In this document: piece after piece, positions 49,960 through 60,200 of the stretch
How the letters are laid out: each line of letters begins with the position of its first letter
Numbering within the stretch: the first letter of the stretch is position 1
NCBI GenBank assembly: GCA_900314715.1
Contig: OMWI01000006.1
Span: 30,789-94,788 of the forward strand
Length of the DNA stretch: 64,000 bases
From: an uncultured Prevotellaceae bacterium
Lineage (GTDB): Bacteria > Bacteroidota > Bacteroidia > Bacteroidales > Bacteroidaceae
Direction of reading: 5' to 3'
Notes under the pieces: generated by a model
Told to the model about the DNA's origin: nothing
Database searches by the model: none
What the model saw: only the letters and a program-made list of their open reading frames with translations
Program-made: the position numbers and the translations under genes

Positions 49960-51226
49960 TAGAGAGCGAATCATCGCACTCATCCATCGAGAAGTAGTGC
50001 CAGCCATTGGGTGTACAGAACCAATGGCTGTAGCTCTTTGTACTGCTCGTTGTGCAGAGGAATTGGGAAAACGACCGCAAAGGATAGAGGTATTTCTCAG
50101 CGCCAACATCTTGAAGAATGCAATGGGCGTTGGGATTCCAGGTACGGGAATGATTGGATTGCCCATTGCGATAGCCTTAGGCGCCCTTATCGGTAAATCG
50201 GAATATCAATTGGAAGTGCTTCGCGACCTTACGCCGTCTGCATTGGAAGAAGGTAAGCAATTTATCAACGAGAAACGTATAGGCATTCACTTGAAAGAAG
50301 GCATTCAAGAGAAATTATATATAGAGGTGAAATGCTCTACGGATGATGATTCTACTACTGCCATCATTTCAGGAGGACATACTAACTTCGTTTATGTGGG
50401 TGAAAGTTCACTTGCTCCATCAACGTTCTCTTCTTCATCCAATTTAGAAGGAGAAGATGAAATACAACTCAACATGCGATTGGTGTATGATTTCTCCATG
50501 ACGGCACCATTAGAGGAAATACGTTTTATCCTCACCACGCGCGATTATAACATGAAAGCTGCCAATGAAGCTATTAAAGGCAATTACGGACATAATTTAG
50601 GAAAGACCATAGATCGTCCTTTGTCAAAAGGAATCTTTGGTAATTCTATCTTCTCTCACATTATTGCAAAGACAGCATCTGCTTGCGACGCACGTATGGG
50701 CGGAGCCATGATTCCCGTGATGAGCAATAGTGGTTCTGGCAATCAAGGTATTTGCGCTACGAATCCTGTTGCCGTCTTCGCGCAAGAGAATGAGAATACG
50801 GAAGAAGAATTGATTCGCGCCTTGATGCTCAGTCATCTTACCGCCATTTACATCAAGCAGAGCTTGGGTAGATTGTCAGCACTTTGCGGATGCGTAGTGG
50901 CTGGTATCGGTAGTAGTGTGGGTATTACGATGTTGATGGGTGGTGATTACAATCATGTTTGTAGGAGTGTGAAGAATATGATTGCCAACTTGACAGGAAT
51001 GATTTGTGATGGTGCTAAGCCTTCATGCTCATTAAAGATTGCCTCTGGCGTTTCCACCGCCGTTCTTTCGGCATTGTTGTCGATGGAAGGAAAATGTGTT
51101 ACTTCTGCCGAGGGAATCGTAGATGATTGCGTGGATAAGAGCATTCATAATCTTACCAGCATTGGGGCAGATGCGATGAATATGACAGATGAAATGGTAT
51201 TGAACATAATGACAAATAAATGTTGA
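49943..51226 (+). CDS. L-cysteine desulfidase (CyuA/YhaM family)
   Basis: About 427 aa. Family motifs: VVPAIGCTEPMAVALCTARC, NILKNAMGVGIPGTGMIGLP, NSGSGNQGICATNPV, LGRLSALCGCVVAGIGSSVG and NLTGMICDGAKPSCSLKIAS. The cysteines in GCTEP, GCVVAG and MICDGAKPSC hold the 4Fe-4S cluster. It cleaves L-cysteine to pyruvate, ammonia and sulfide in the cytoplasm. The frame extends to 49853, but ATG 49943, within the end of dsbD and behind AGGAGG (49923), is the right start. Following DsbD, a cysteine/redox theme is possible. Confidence 0.93.
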   Translation: MIEKNDRERIIALIHREVVPAIGCTEPMAVALCTARCAEELGKRPQRIEVFLSANILKNAMGVGIPGTGMIGLPIAIALGALIGKSEYQLEVLRDLTPSALEEGKQFINEKRIGIHLKEGIQEKLYIEVKCSTDDDSTTAIISGGHTNFVYVGESSLAPSTFSSSSNLEGEDEIQLNMRLVYDFSMTAPLEEIRFILTTRDYNMKAANEAIKGNYGHNLGKTIDRPLSKGIFGNSIFSHIIAKTASACDARMGGAMIPVMSNSGSGNQGICATNPVAVFAQENENTEEELIRALMLSHLTAIYIKQSLGRLSALCGCVVAGIGSSVGITMLMGGDYNHVCRSVKNMIANLTGMICDGAKPSCSLKIASGVSTAVLSALLSMEGKCVTSAEGIVDDCVDKSIHNLTSIGADAMNMTDEMVLNIMTNKC

Positions 51227-51231
51227 TAGAT

Positions 51232-54200
51232 ATGAAACCAAGACGAGTGCTTTTTGTAGGATTATTCACGATGGCAGCTTTGTTGTTTCCATCTTGGACG
51301 TTTGCGCAAAGCGAATTGTATCCCAACCATTTTGACTTGAAAGACGTTACGTTGCTCGAAGGTCCATTCAAGACAGCATTAGAAAAGAATAATGAATTGT
51401 TGTTGCAATATGACGTTGACCGATTGCTAACGCCGTTTATCCGACAAGCAGGTTTGTCAAGCAAGGCAGGTTCTCCGTATCAAGGTTGGACAAGTAAGCA
51501 TCCTAAGTTTGTCAATTGGGGTGATGATAGTTTTAATTTGGAAGGTCATGTTGGTGGACATTATCTTTCTGCCTTGGCTTTGGCGTATGCGGCAACACCT
51601 GATGCTTCTATTAAGAAGGCAATGAAAGATAGGTTGGATTACATGATTAACATATTGAAAGATTGTCAAGATGCTTATGATAACAACAAGGAAGGCTTGT
51701 ATGGTTTCATCGGCGGTCAACCGATTAATGATATGTGGAAGTCGCTCTATACGGGTAGCCTTTCCGTGTTTAGCAATAGAGGTGGTTGGGTTCCTTTCTA
51801 TTGTCAGCATAAGGTGTTGGCAGGATTGCGCGATGCGTATCTATATGGTGAGAATGAAACCGCGAAAGAACTCTTCCGTAAGTTGGCAGACTGGAGCGTT
51901 AACGTTGTTTCTAAGTTGTCTGACTCTGATATGGAATCCATGTTGAATTGGGAACATGGTGGAATGAATGAGAGTTTGCTCGATGCTTATCAGTTGTTTG
52001 GGGATAGGAAATACCTTACCGCTGCCAAGAGATTCAGTCATAAGACGATGTTGAATGGGATGCAATCGTTGAATACCACGTTCCTTGATGGGAAACATGC
52101 GAACACACAAGTGCCTAAGTATATTGGTTTTGAGCGTATTTATGAGAATGATGCTACGGCAACTAATTATCGTAATGCGGCTAACAACTTCTGGAATGAT
52201 GTTGCCAATAACCGTACGGTTTGCATTGGAGGAAATAGCGTGAACGAACATTTCTTGTCTAAATCCAATGGCAATCGTTATATTGACCAATTGGATGGAC
52301 CAGAGAGTTGCAATTCAAACAATATGTTGAAACTTTCGGAAATGATGAACGACCGTACTCATGATGCTAAATATGCTGACTTCTATGAGAATACGATGTG
52401 GAATCATATCCTCTCTACGCAAGACCCTTTAACGGGAGGTTATGTTTATTTCACGACATTGCGTCCGCAAGGTTATCGTATCTATTCGAGAGTGAATCAA
52501 GGTATGTGGTGTTGTGTGGGAACCGGAATGGAAAATCATTCCAAATATGGGCACTTCATTTATACGCATGATGGAAATAATACGTTATACGTTAATCTAT
52601 TTATTCCCAGTGAATTAAACGATGAAACATTTGGCGTTCGTCAGGAAACGAAATTCCCGTTTGTAGAAACACACTCTTCAGACTTGCCAACACCATGTTC
52701 AGCAACGACAAACATAGTGTTTACGAAGGCTGGAGACTATACTTTGGCTGTTCGTCATCCTGCATGGGCTGGAGAAGAGTATAAGATTACGGTGAATGGT
52801 GAAGATGTTGCCGTCAACATAACGAAAGGAAAAGCATCTTACGCAACCATCAACCGCTCATGGAAAGTGGGTGATGTTGTTCGTGTCTATCTACCTATGG
52901 AATTGAGATATGAGGAATGCCCGAATTATACGGATTATATAGCCTTCAAATTTGGTCCTATTCTCTTAGGGGCACAAACCACGGCAACATCTTCCAATGA
53001 AGCCTCAGTTACAGGTTTGCCATTTGAACAATTGCAGAATGTGTATGGAGGAGAAGGACGTATGGATCATGCACCAGGAAGTAGGGCTTCATCTATGAGT
53101 CTTACCAAGGCGCCTTTGTTGATTGGCAATCGTGCCAACGTACTTGATAGGATTCAAGTAAAAGACCTTAGTCAATTGAAATTCACCATTGATGCAAGTC
53201 GTCCCGATGTGGCTTCCTATACTTGGAATCAATTGGAATTGCGGCCATTCTACGACATTCATCATGCACGATACATGTGTTATTGGTATCAGCAAACGGC
53301 TGAGAATTATGCTAATAGTGATATGGCGGCAAGTGAAGCGGCTAATGAAGCTTTGTTGAAACGTACTCTTGATTTTGTTGCTCCTGGTGAACAACAAAGT
53401 GAGGCTGGTCATGAATATAGTTATAGTAGTACATCAAGTACTGGTAATTATAATTCAGAGCGTTATCGCGATGCTCAAAGGAATGGTTATATTCAATACA
53501 CATTATATAATAATGAGAGTATCAAGGAAAAGTTGAGCATTCTTTGTCGTTTTACTACCGCTGATAAAGGTCGTATGGCAATATTGTACGTTGATGGAAC
53601 GGCCATTGCGGATATAACTATACCTTCCTCTTATGCTGGTGCTGAAAGCAATGGATTCTATAATATTGAATATCCCATCCCAGATAAGTTGATAGTTGAC
53701 AAAAACGGTAATGCCAAAAAGCAATTCGTCGTGAAGTTACAAGCATCTTCATCCACTTTCTGTCCTGGATTGTATTTCCTTCGCTTGATGAAAGAATATG
53801 ACGACCATGCTTATCGTTTTGTGGCAAACGATTGGGTTACGGGAGATGCGGCTCGTGTTTCTGCCAACAATATTACTTATGATACGGAGAAGAATATCAT
53901 TCACGTGAGACAAACGGGAGATAATAACATTTGCTTGTCGTTGAATTATCAAAACAAGCAATATACGGTTAGCAACAAGCAGAAATACTTTGTGGTAAAG
54001 GGGACGAACTTGAAAACCACTTCGGGTGCTTCTTATCTGTGGTGGCTCAATGGTGTTAACAAGTGGAGCCAAGTTTCTCCTAATTTGGTAAAGACCGTCA
54101 CGGAGAACGGGCAGAATTATCAAGTCATTGCATGGGACATAACGAAAAGTGGATTGGATGATAACTTTACGGGCGAGCGAACGAATGTTTGTTCGGGAGC

Positions 54201-54414
54201 AACGATATTCGGCTTAACCTCTTCGTCAAGTAATGGAGCTTCAGACATTTGTCTTATTGATTTCGTGGAAGATGTTCAGCAAGACGTTATTAATGCAATC
54301 AACTTGCCAAGTGTCAACAACAAGATTGAGTATTATAATCCTATGGGACTTTTGGTTAACCATCCTACGCACGGAATCTATATTTCCCAAGGAAAAAAGA
54401 TATTGATGAAATAA
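51232..54414 (+). CDS. Secreted GH127 beta-L-arabinofuranosidase-like enzyme
   Basis: About 1060 aa with a signal peptide (RRVLFVGLFTMAALLFPSW). The (alpha/alpha)6 barrel (about 30-480) has WEGHVGGH-type sequence SFNLEGHVGGHYLSALALAY and WEHGGMNESLLDAYQL. The metal site residues expected for GH127 are present: Glu and Cys in GPESCNSNNM (E358, C360) and the double Cys in GMWCCVGTGMENHSK (C427-C428). Beta-sandwich domains follow, and the last 40 residues (IEYYNPMGLLVN...GIYISQGKKILMK) look like a Por-type sorting tail. It should remove terminal beta-L-arabinofuranose, fitting the plant-polysaccharide theme of the pectinase. A Met at 51220 is an alternative start. Confidence 0.9.
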   Translation: MKPRRVLFVGLFTMAALLFPSWTFAQSELYPNHFDLKDVTLLEGPFKTALEKNNELLLQYDVDRLLTPFIRQAGLSSKAGSPYQGWTSKHPKFVNWGDDSFNLEGHVGGHYLSALALAYAATPDASIKKAMKDRLDYMINILKDCQDAYDNNKEGLYGFIGGQPINDMWKSLYTGSLSVFSNRGGWVPFYCQHKVLAGLRDAYLYGENETAKELFRKLADWSVNVVSKLSDSDMESMLNWEHGGMNESLLDAYQLFGDRKYLTAAKRFSHKTMLNGMQSLNTTFLDGKHANTQVPKYIGFERIYENDATATNYRNAANNFWNDVANNRTVCIGGNSVNEHFLSKSNGNRYIDQLDGPESCNSNNMLKLSEMMNDRTHDAKYADFYENTMWNHILSTQDPLTGGYVYFTTLRPQGYRIYSRVNQGMWCCVGTGMENHSKYGHFIYTHDGNNTLYVNLFIPSELNDETFGVRQETKFPFVETHSSDLPTPCSATTNIVFTKAGDYTLAVRHPAWAGEEYKITVNGEDVAVNITKGKASYATINRSWKVGDVVRVYLPMELRYEECPNYTDYIAFKFGPILLGAQTTATSSNEASVTGLPFEQLQNVYGGEGRMDHAPGSRASSMSLTKAPLLIGNRANVLDRIQVKDLSQLKFTIDASRPDVASYTWNQLELRPFYDIHHARYMCYWYQQTAENYANSDMAASEAANEALLKRTLDFVAPGEQQSEAGHEYSYSSTSSTGNYNSERYRDAQRNGYIQYTLYNNESIKEKLSILCRFTTADKGRMAILYVDGTAIADITIPSSYAGAESNGFYNIEYPIPDKLIVDKNGNAKKQFVVKLQASSSTFCPGLYFLRLMKEYDDHAYRFVANDWVTGDAARVSANNITYDTEKNIIHVRQTGDNNICLSLNYQNKQYTVSNKQKYFVVKGTNLKTTSGASYLWWLNGVNKWSQVSPNLVKTVTENGQNYQVIAWDITKSGLDDNFTGERTNVCSGATIFGLTSSSSNGASDICLIDFVEDVQQDVINAINLPSVNNKIEYYNPMGLLVNHPTHGIYISQGKKILMK

Positions 54415-54416
54415 CG

Positions 54417-54662
54417 ATGGATAAGAAACATTGGGAATTAAGAAAACTTCGCGAGGCGATTGAACGCGAAAGGAATTGGAAACCAGTTAAGTCGGTTGCC
54501 TTGAAAAAGGTGGTGGGATACATTCATGGAATAGAGAAACCCAAAAAAGAAACGCTTGACAAGCTGTCTCTTTTCGTTGGCTTCCAAGATTGGGATAGTT
54601 TCCAAAAGGCATTGCATGGAGAAGCAGACGCATCAGAGAACTATGATGAAGGAGAAGATTAG
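54417..54662 (+). CDS. Small Bacteroidetes HTH-like protein (81 aa)
   Basis: Starts 2 nt after the GH127 stop. The core reads VALKKVVGYIHGIEKPKKET, then LDKLSLFVGFQDWDSFQKAL. The pattern (S-x-x-T-L-K-R-x-x-G-Y, then x-x-P-R-x-x-T-L-x-x-L-x-x-F-x-G-F-x-D-W-x-x-F) is a module met at the start of many Bacteroidetes regulators and TPR proteins; I believe it binds DNA but have no family name for it. It might regulate the run that precedes it, but this is a guess. Confidence 0.7.
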   Translation: MDKKHWELRKLREAIERERNWKPVKSVALKKVVGYIHGIEKPKKETLDKLSLFVGFQDWDSFQKALHGEADASENYDEGED

Positions 54663-54668
54663 TTCACG

Positions 54669-54802
54669 TGTAATAGGTAATAGGTAACATGTAATAGGTA
54701 ATAGGTATGATTTGCTTTTGGAATTGAGACTCTATCACTCTAAGCAAATCATACCTATTACCTATTACCTATTACATGTTACTTATTACCTGTTACCTGT
54801 AA
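54669..54802. repeat. Long hairpin of GTAATAG words
   Basis: 7-bp words GTAATAG/GTAACAT on the left arm (54669-54717) face the complementary arm (54741-54802). The arms, including the non-repeat inner end GGTATGATTTGCTT / AAGCAAATCATACC, pair nearly perfectly for about 45 bp except for one extra 7-bp word on the right. Confidence 0.9.
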
Positions 54803-54813
54803 TTGGAATAACG

Positions 54814-54845
54814 AAAAAGGACCATTCCGCAATGGAATGGCCCTT
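54814..54845 (-). terminator. Terminator after rplS
   Basis: On the reverse strand AAGG-G-CCATTCC pairs with GGAATGG-T-CCTT around a 5-nt loop, followed by TTTTT. Confidence 0.85.
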
Positions 54846-54870
54846 ATCGTTTTCAGGGTTGAAAGGATTC

Positions 54871-55221
54871 TTACTTAGTTGTTACGTTTGTACGCTTCTC
54901 AGGAATACGAGCCTTCTTACCCGTAAGTCCGCGGAGATAATACAATTTAGCGCGACGAACTTTACCAATCTTGTTCACCTCGATGCTCTCGATGTTCGGT
55001 GATTCAATAGGGAAGATACGCTCTACACCTACTGTTCCTGACATCTTGCGAACGGTGAAACGCTTCTTGTCACCATGACCACAAATCTTGATAACTACGC
55101 CACGGTAGAGCTGGATACGCTCTTTTGAACCCTCGATAATTTTGTAAGCGACAGTGATAGTGTCACCAGCCTTGAACTCTGGGAACTTCTTGCCGGTTGC
55201 AAATGCTTCTTCAGCAACTTT
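54871..55221 (-). CDS. rplS: Ribosomal protein L19, start codon not found
   Basis: The reverse strand encodes [20 protein letters not shown], then [60 protein letters not shown] and a basic end [14 protein letters not shown]: a full L19 from the sixth residue on. The usual beginning (M-D-L-I-K) is absent: upstream in frame is AGT TAT TGG CCT AAA, without ATG, GTG or TTG, and the other frames stop. A few bases may be missing or changed just before the K codon (a sequencing error, or a real lesion). L19 binds at the 30S-50S interface. It has its own promoter (55267-55275) and terminator. Confidence 0.9.
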   Translation of the reverse strand, partial: KVAEEAFATGKKFPEFKAGDTITVAYKIIEGSKERIQLYRGVVIKICGHGDKKRFTVRKMSGTVGVERIFPIESPNIESIEVNKIGKVRRAKLYYLRGLTGKKARIPEKRTNVTTK

Positions 55222-55266
55222 AGGCCAATAACTCTTCTACTGCCAGCGGTTACGCCGAAAAGCGGT

Positions 55267-55275
55267 GCAAAGGTA
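55267..55275 (-). promoter_or_regulatory. -7 box for rplS
   Basis: Reverse strand TACCTTTGC. The about 40-nt leader includes a small CCGCTTTTCGGCG hairpin, possibly an L19 leader structure. Confidence 0.6.
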
Positions 55276-55349
55276 CAAAGAATTTAAGAATTATACATCC
55301 CTATTGCTTAATAATTTGTTTTTTTAACACAATTATCTTGATTTTTTTG

Positions 55350-55358
55350 TACTTTTGC
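55350..55358 (+). promoter_or_regulatory. -7 box that fixes the start of the nucleotidase C-domain gene
   Basis: TACTTTTGC lies inside an upstream extension starting at 55338, so the start is ATG 55380. Confidence 0.6.
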
Positions 55359-55379
55359 AGAGTAACCAACAAGAATTAT

Positions 55380-56144
55380 ATGATAAAAAGAGGTTTATTG
55401 TGGGGATTTGGCATCTTATTGATGACAGTTTCATGCACTTCCCATTACCAATTGACGGATGTCCAAAGGAGCAGAATATTGGTTGACAAGCGTTATGATG
55501 CACAGATAAGTGCGGAAGCAACTAACTTTCTGAAACCTTATAAGGCTAAAGTAGACTCTATTATGAGTCCCGTGGTGGGAACGATTGCAAAGTATATGGC
55601 TGCTAAGAAACCAGAAAGTGAGCTATCGAATTTGCTTGCAGACATTCTGGTATGGGGTGGAAAAGATTACGATGAGCATCCCGACTTGGGTGTATATAAT
55701 ATAGGAGGCATTCGGGCAGCTTTCGCCAAAGGTAAAGTTACTTATGGCGATGTGTTGGATGTGGCTCCGTTTGAAAATAAGATTTGTTTCCTCACGCTAA
55801 CGGGAGTGAAATTGATGGAATTGTTCCAGCAAATAGCTTCTCGCGGGGGCGAAGGAGTCAGTCATGGAGTTGCTTTAACCATCACAAGCGACGGAAAGTT
55901 GATTTCCGCAACGCTTCACGGCAAGCAGATAGATTCACAGGCTACCTATCGTATTGCTACGTTGGATTATCTTGCACAAGGTAATGACGGATTGATTGCC
56001 TTGAAAGAAGGCACTAATCTACTTTCTCCACAAACCACGGAGAACAACGTGCGTTTCATTATCATGAATTATTTCCGTGAACAAGAGAAGGCGGGACGTG
56101 TAGTTGACTCGCAGATGGAGGGAAGAATCGTTTTGAATGACTAA
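55380..56144 (+). CDS. 5'-nucleotidase C-terminal domain as a separate lipoprotein
   Basis: About 254 aa. Lipoprotein signal (GILLMTVSC). The rest is the 5_nucleotid_C domain: PESELSNLLADILVWGGKDY, LGVYNIGGIRAAFAKGKVTY, GDVLDVAPFENKICFLTLTG and YRIATLDYLAQGNDG. In UshA-like enzymes this domain binds the nucleotide (G-G-x-R) and follows the metallophosphatase domain; here it is a separate gene placed before it. It probably works together with the product of the next gene, 15 nt downstream, in the periplasm. Confidence 0.9.
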   Translation: MIKRGLLWGFGILLMTVSCTSHYQLTDVQRSRILVDKRYDAQISAEATNFLKPYKAKVDSIMSPVVGTIAKYMAAKKPESELSNLLADILVWGGKDYDEHPDLGVYNIGGIRAAFAKGKVTYGDVLDVAPFENKICFLTLTGVKLMELFQQIASRGGEGVSHGVALTITSDGKLISATLHGKQIDSQATYRIATLDYLAQGNDGLIALKEGTNLLSPQTTENNVRFIIMNYFREQEKAGRVVDSQMEGRIVLND

Positions 56145-56159
56145 ACCATATATTTAGAT

Positions 56160-57008
56160 ATGAAAAAGATATTGTTTACGTGTGCTATATGTATCATTTG
56201 CATGGCGCAAGTCAATGCGAAAGGAAAAAAGGAGTTGGTTATCCTTCACACCAACGATACACATAGTTGCATTCTCCCGTTGAATGTGAACTTGGCAGAT
56301 ACGATGCTCGCTGGCAGAGGAGGCTTCCTTCGTCGTATTGCTATGTTGAAAGAGGAGAGAAAGCAGAATCCCGATTTGCTCTATTTCGATAGTGGCGATT
56401 TCTCGCAAGGTTCTACTTATTATACAATGTATAAGGGCGACGTGGAGATTGGTTTGATGAACATGATGGGAATTGATGCGTCTACGATTGGAAACCATGA
56501 GTTCGATTTCGGAATTGACAACATGGCGCGAATGTTTAAGATGGCAAACTTCCCCATTCTTTGTTCCAACTATGATTTTACGGGTACGGTCTTGCAAGAT
56601 GTAGTTAAGCCCTATATTATCATCAAACGCAAGGGAATCAAGATAGGTGTTTTCGCTCTCAATCCACAGATGGAAGGTCTCGTATTGGAAAAGAATTGCG
56701 TGGGTATTAAGTTTTTAGACCCTGCGAAGGTGGCTAACGAGATGGCTTCCATGCTAAAGAAGGAGAAAAAATGTGACGTGGTTATTTGTATCTCGCATTT
56801 AGGTTGGACGAACGATCCTTATTCCGACCTAAACGTTTTTTCAAAAACACGAGGGATAGATGTTGTTTTGGGTGGTCATTCTCATACCTATTTCGATACC
56901 TTACATTACATCAAGGACTTAGACGGAAAAGAAATTCCCGTTGACCAAAATGGTAAACATGGGATATTTATCGGCAAGATGAAATTACAATTCGACAAGA
57001 AGAAATAG
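56160..57008 (+). CDS. 5'-nucleotidase metallophosphatase domain as a separate protein
   Basis: 282 aa with a signal peptide (ILFTCAICIICMAQVNAK). Metallophosphatase blocks: LVILHTNDTHSCIL, LYFDSGDFSQGS, STIGNHEFDFGI, VVICISHLGW and VVLGGHSHTYFD. These are the D-x-H, GD, GNHE, H and GHxH ligands of the UshA/CpdB N-terminal domain. With the C-domain gene upstream it makes a complete nucleotidase in two chains, presumably salvaging nucleosides outside the inner membrane. A terminator-like hairpin follows. Confidence 0.92.
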   Translation: MKKILFTCAICIICMAQVNAKGKKELVILHTNDTHSCILPLNVNLADTMLAGRGGFLRRIAMLKEERKQNPDLLYFDSGDFSQGSTYYTMYKGDVEIGLMNMMGIDASTIGNHEFDFGIDNMARMFKMANFPILCSNYDFTGTVLQDVVKPYIIIKRKGIKIGVFALNPQMEGLVLEKNCVGIKFLDPAKVANEMASMLKKEKKCDVVICISHLGWTNDPYSDLNVFSKTRGIDVVLGGHSHTYFDTLHYIKDLDGKEIPVDQNGKHGIFIGKMKLQFDKKK

Positions 57009-57026
57009 TGAAGAGGTAAGAGATAA

Positions 57027-57068
57027 GAAAGGAGAGGTGAGAGGATAGTTCTACCTCTCTTTCTTTTA
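57027..57068 (+). terminator. Terminator-like hairpin after the nucleotidase pair
   Basis: GAAAGGAGAGGT pairs with ACCTCTCTTTC (one bulge), followed by TTTT. Confidence 0.6.
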
Positions 57069-57120
57069 GTTCAATTTTCCTCTGTCTATAGACACATCTT
57101 TCACCTTCAAATATTCATTT

Positions 57121-57134
57121 CGTAAACGTTTACG
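57121..57134. promoter_or_regulatory. LacI-type operator candidate
   Basis: CGTAAACGTTTACG is a perfect 14-bp palindrome with the central CG flanked by AAAC/GTTT as in LacI/CcpA-family operators. It lies about 45 bp upstream of the -7 box of the pectinase gene. Confidence 0.55.
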
Positions 57135-57178
57135 TTCGTTTTTTGATATAAAACTATTGTTTTTTGAGATAGCCCCAT

Positions 57179-57187
57179 TAATTTTGC
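57179..57187 (+). promoter_or_regulatory. -7 box for the pectinase gene
   Basis: TAATTTTGC with TTG at 57157-57159, 19 nt upstream; leader about 90 nt. Confidence 0.6.
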
Positions 57188-57281
57188 AACGTGATACAAA
57201 TGATTGAGAAATCGTTTGAATTCACCCCGATTTTAAATCAAACTGTAACTTAAAATATTAATCTACTAACAAATTAAAAAA

Positions 57282-60200
57282 ATGAGTAAGAATTTCAGTC
57301 TTATTGCGACGTTGTGTTTGTTGGCACTTTGCTCGCTGGTTAGCCCTTCCATTTCACAGGCTGCCACTACTGTTACTGCCTTATGGGATTTCCAAAATCA
57401 GAATCCTTCGTCTTTGTCTGGATTGAAGATAGAAGGAGACCAAGACCATGTGGCCTCTACAAATTCAAGTATTAAGATGTTTGTCATTGCCAAGAGCGGA
57501 AAGTTTGCCGTTCGTACCAGTGACGTACAAGTTAATGCAAATACTTATTTGCGTATTCCCGTACAGAGTACGAGTGATGTCGTGACGATAGTATCTTATC
57601 CTGGTTACTACAATTATTCGATTAACGGAACGGCAGCTACTGCCAACACGACTACTCATACCGCTACTTCTTCTGAGGTAAGTGCTGGATTCGTTCAGGT
57701 ACAAGCAACTTCCACTTGTTATCTCTATAGCGTGAAGGTTGTGCAACAAGTGGCTTCTTCTAGTAGTGGTACTACTGCAACGGCAAAATGGGATTTCGAG
57801 AATGTTAACCCATCCAGTTTGAGTGACATGCACATCGAGGGAACGTCTGGTCATGTGGCTTCTACTCTTAGTGGTGTGAATATGTATGTTATCGGAAACT
57901 ATGGTAAGTTTGCTCAACGTACCTCCGATGCTCAGTTCAATGCCAAGACCACGCTTCGCATCCCCGTTACTACGACCAGCGACGTTGTTACTGTAACCAG
58001 TTGCACAGGGTATCATAATTATGCAGTGGGCGGAACGGCAGCAACGGCAGACGTAACCACTCACACCGCAACTTCAAGTGAAGTTTCTACGGGTTATGTG
58101 GTGATTTATGGAACGGGTTCTTCTTATTTGAAGAGTATTACGGTTAAGCAATGCAACTACACGGGGTCTTCATCTTCGTCCTCTACCACCAGTAAGGTTA
58201 CTGCACTTTGGGATTTCGCCAACGTGAATCCTTCTTCCTTGAGTGGCTTGACCATTGAGGGCAAACAGGGACATATTCCCTCTACCATCAGCGATGTAAG
58301 TATCTATTGTATAGGACAATATGGTAAGTTTGCACAACGGACTAACGATGCCCAATTCAATGCGAAAACCACGCTCCGCGTTCCCGTTACAAGTACGAGT
58401 GACGTAGTTACCGTAACCAGTGATCCTGGTTATCATAACTATAATGTTGGTGGCGTTGCCGCAACAGCCGACGTAACCAATCATACGGCAACGGCAAGCG
58501 AGGTTTCCGTAGGTTATGTGGTGATTTATGCTACTGGTTCTTCTTATTTACAGAGCATTAAGGCGGTGTTGAACAACTATTCTGGTTCTGGATCAAGCAC
58601 ATCTTCGTCTTCTTCATCATCCAGTAGTTCTACGACAAATAATACCACTACGGCAAGTGGTTCGTTTACGGCTGTTAGCCAAGATTACTATATCGTAAGC
58701 GCAGGTTCTGCAAGTGGTTTCCTTTCTGCTTTGAGCAAAGCCAATAGTAGTAGTTCTTCTTCACGTAAGTACATCTTCTTACCCAATGGTACATACGACC
58801 TTGGAACTACTTGTTTGACCGCTATCACAGGAAGCAATATCTCTATCATTGGTCAAAGTATGGACAAGACCATCATAAAGAATGCTCCCGCAGTGGCTAA
58901 TGAAGGAATCAGCAAGACAGCTACGTTGCTGAACAAGGGAAATAACAACTATTTCCAAGACCTTACCATTCAAAACGCACTTGATTATTACAATGCTGGT
59001 TCGGCTGGTAGAGCCGTTACTTTGCAAGACAAGGGTAACTATACGATTTGCAAGAATGTAAAATTGGTTTCTTATCAAGATACTTATTATAGCAACAATG
59101 CCAGTGGTTCGTTCTATTTCGAAGGTTGCGACATTCACGGAACGGTTGATTTTATTTGTGGTGGTGGCGACGTGTTCTTTAATGAGTGTACATTGACAGT
59201 TGAGCCTCGCACGGCAAGTGGTTCTGGCAGTTGCGTCATTGCTGCTCCTTATACGCAGAGCACTTGGGGATATGTCTTCAACAATTGCAAGATAGCCAAC
59301 AATGCGGCCAGCTATAGTTTGGGTCGTGCTTGGGGTGGAACGCCGAAGTTGGCTTACATCAATACTACGCTTACTGCTCCCACGAAGATTATCTCCACTC
59401 GTTTCACGCCTGCTGGAATGAACGTTATTGCCGATACTTTCGTAGAATATAATTCAAAAAATACCAGTGGAACAACGGTTTCACCTTCCAGCAACGTCGT
59501 AAGTTTCACGTTGGGGAGTACCACAAGCAAAAAGGAAACCATCATCTCGGCTTCTACGGCAAAGAACTATGCATTAAATAAAGTGTTTACGAGTTGGACT
59601 CCTAATGAAGATGCTGCTCAACTCACCGTTAGTTCTGTTTCGCAGAGTGGCAGTACGATTAAGTGGTCGGCTGTTTCAGGTGCAAGTTCATACGCTATTT
59701 TCAAGGATGGTAGTTTCTTGGCTATCGTAGGAAGCAGCACAACATCTTATAATATAAGTGCTACAGGTACATATACCGTTAGGGCTTCTAACCCTATGGG
59801 TGGTTTCGGTACTGCAGGAAGCGTAACGGTATCAAGTATCTCATCGTCCAGCTCTTCTTCAAGTATGTCTTCATCTAAGATGAGTAGTTACGACAAGAAT
59901 GCTCCTATTGGCTGGGGAACGGTAGGTGGTTCTATCACGGGTTCAAGCAATAAGAATTCAGTTACCGTAACTACGGCAAGTGAGTTTATCAGTGCTATGG
60001 CTGGTACGTCTGCTAAGACTATTTATGTGAAAGGTACGTTGACTTTCACGGGTCGCCAAACCATCACCGGTGCACAGAATAAGACGGTCTATGGCCTTGC
60101 TGGTTCTTCTCTTTCCAATACTACGCACACTTCAACGGTTGCCAATACGGGAATCTTAACCTTGAAGAATTGCTCGAATATCATTTTCCGCAACCTGACG

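Noticed and set aside
54712-55002. 96-codon plus-strand frame
   Set aside because: Antisense to the end of rplS and its terminator.
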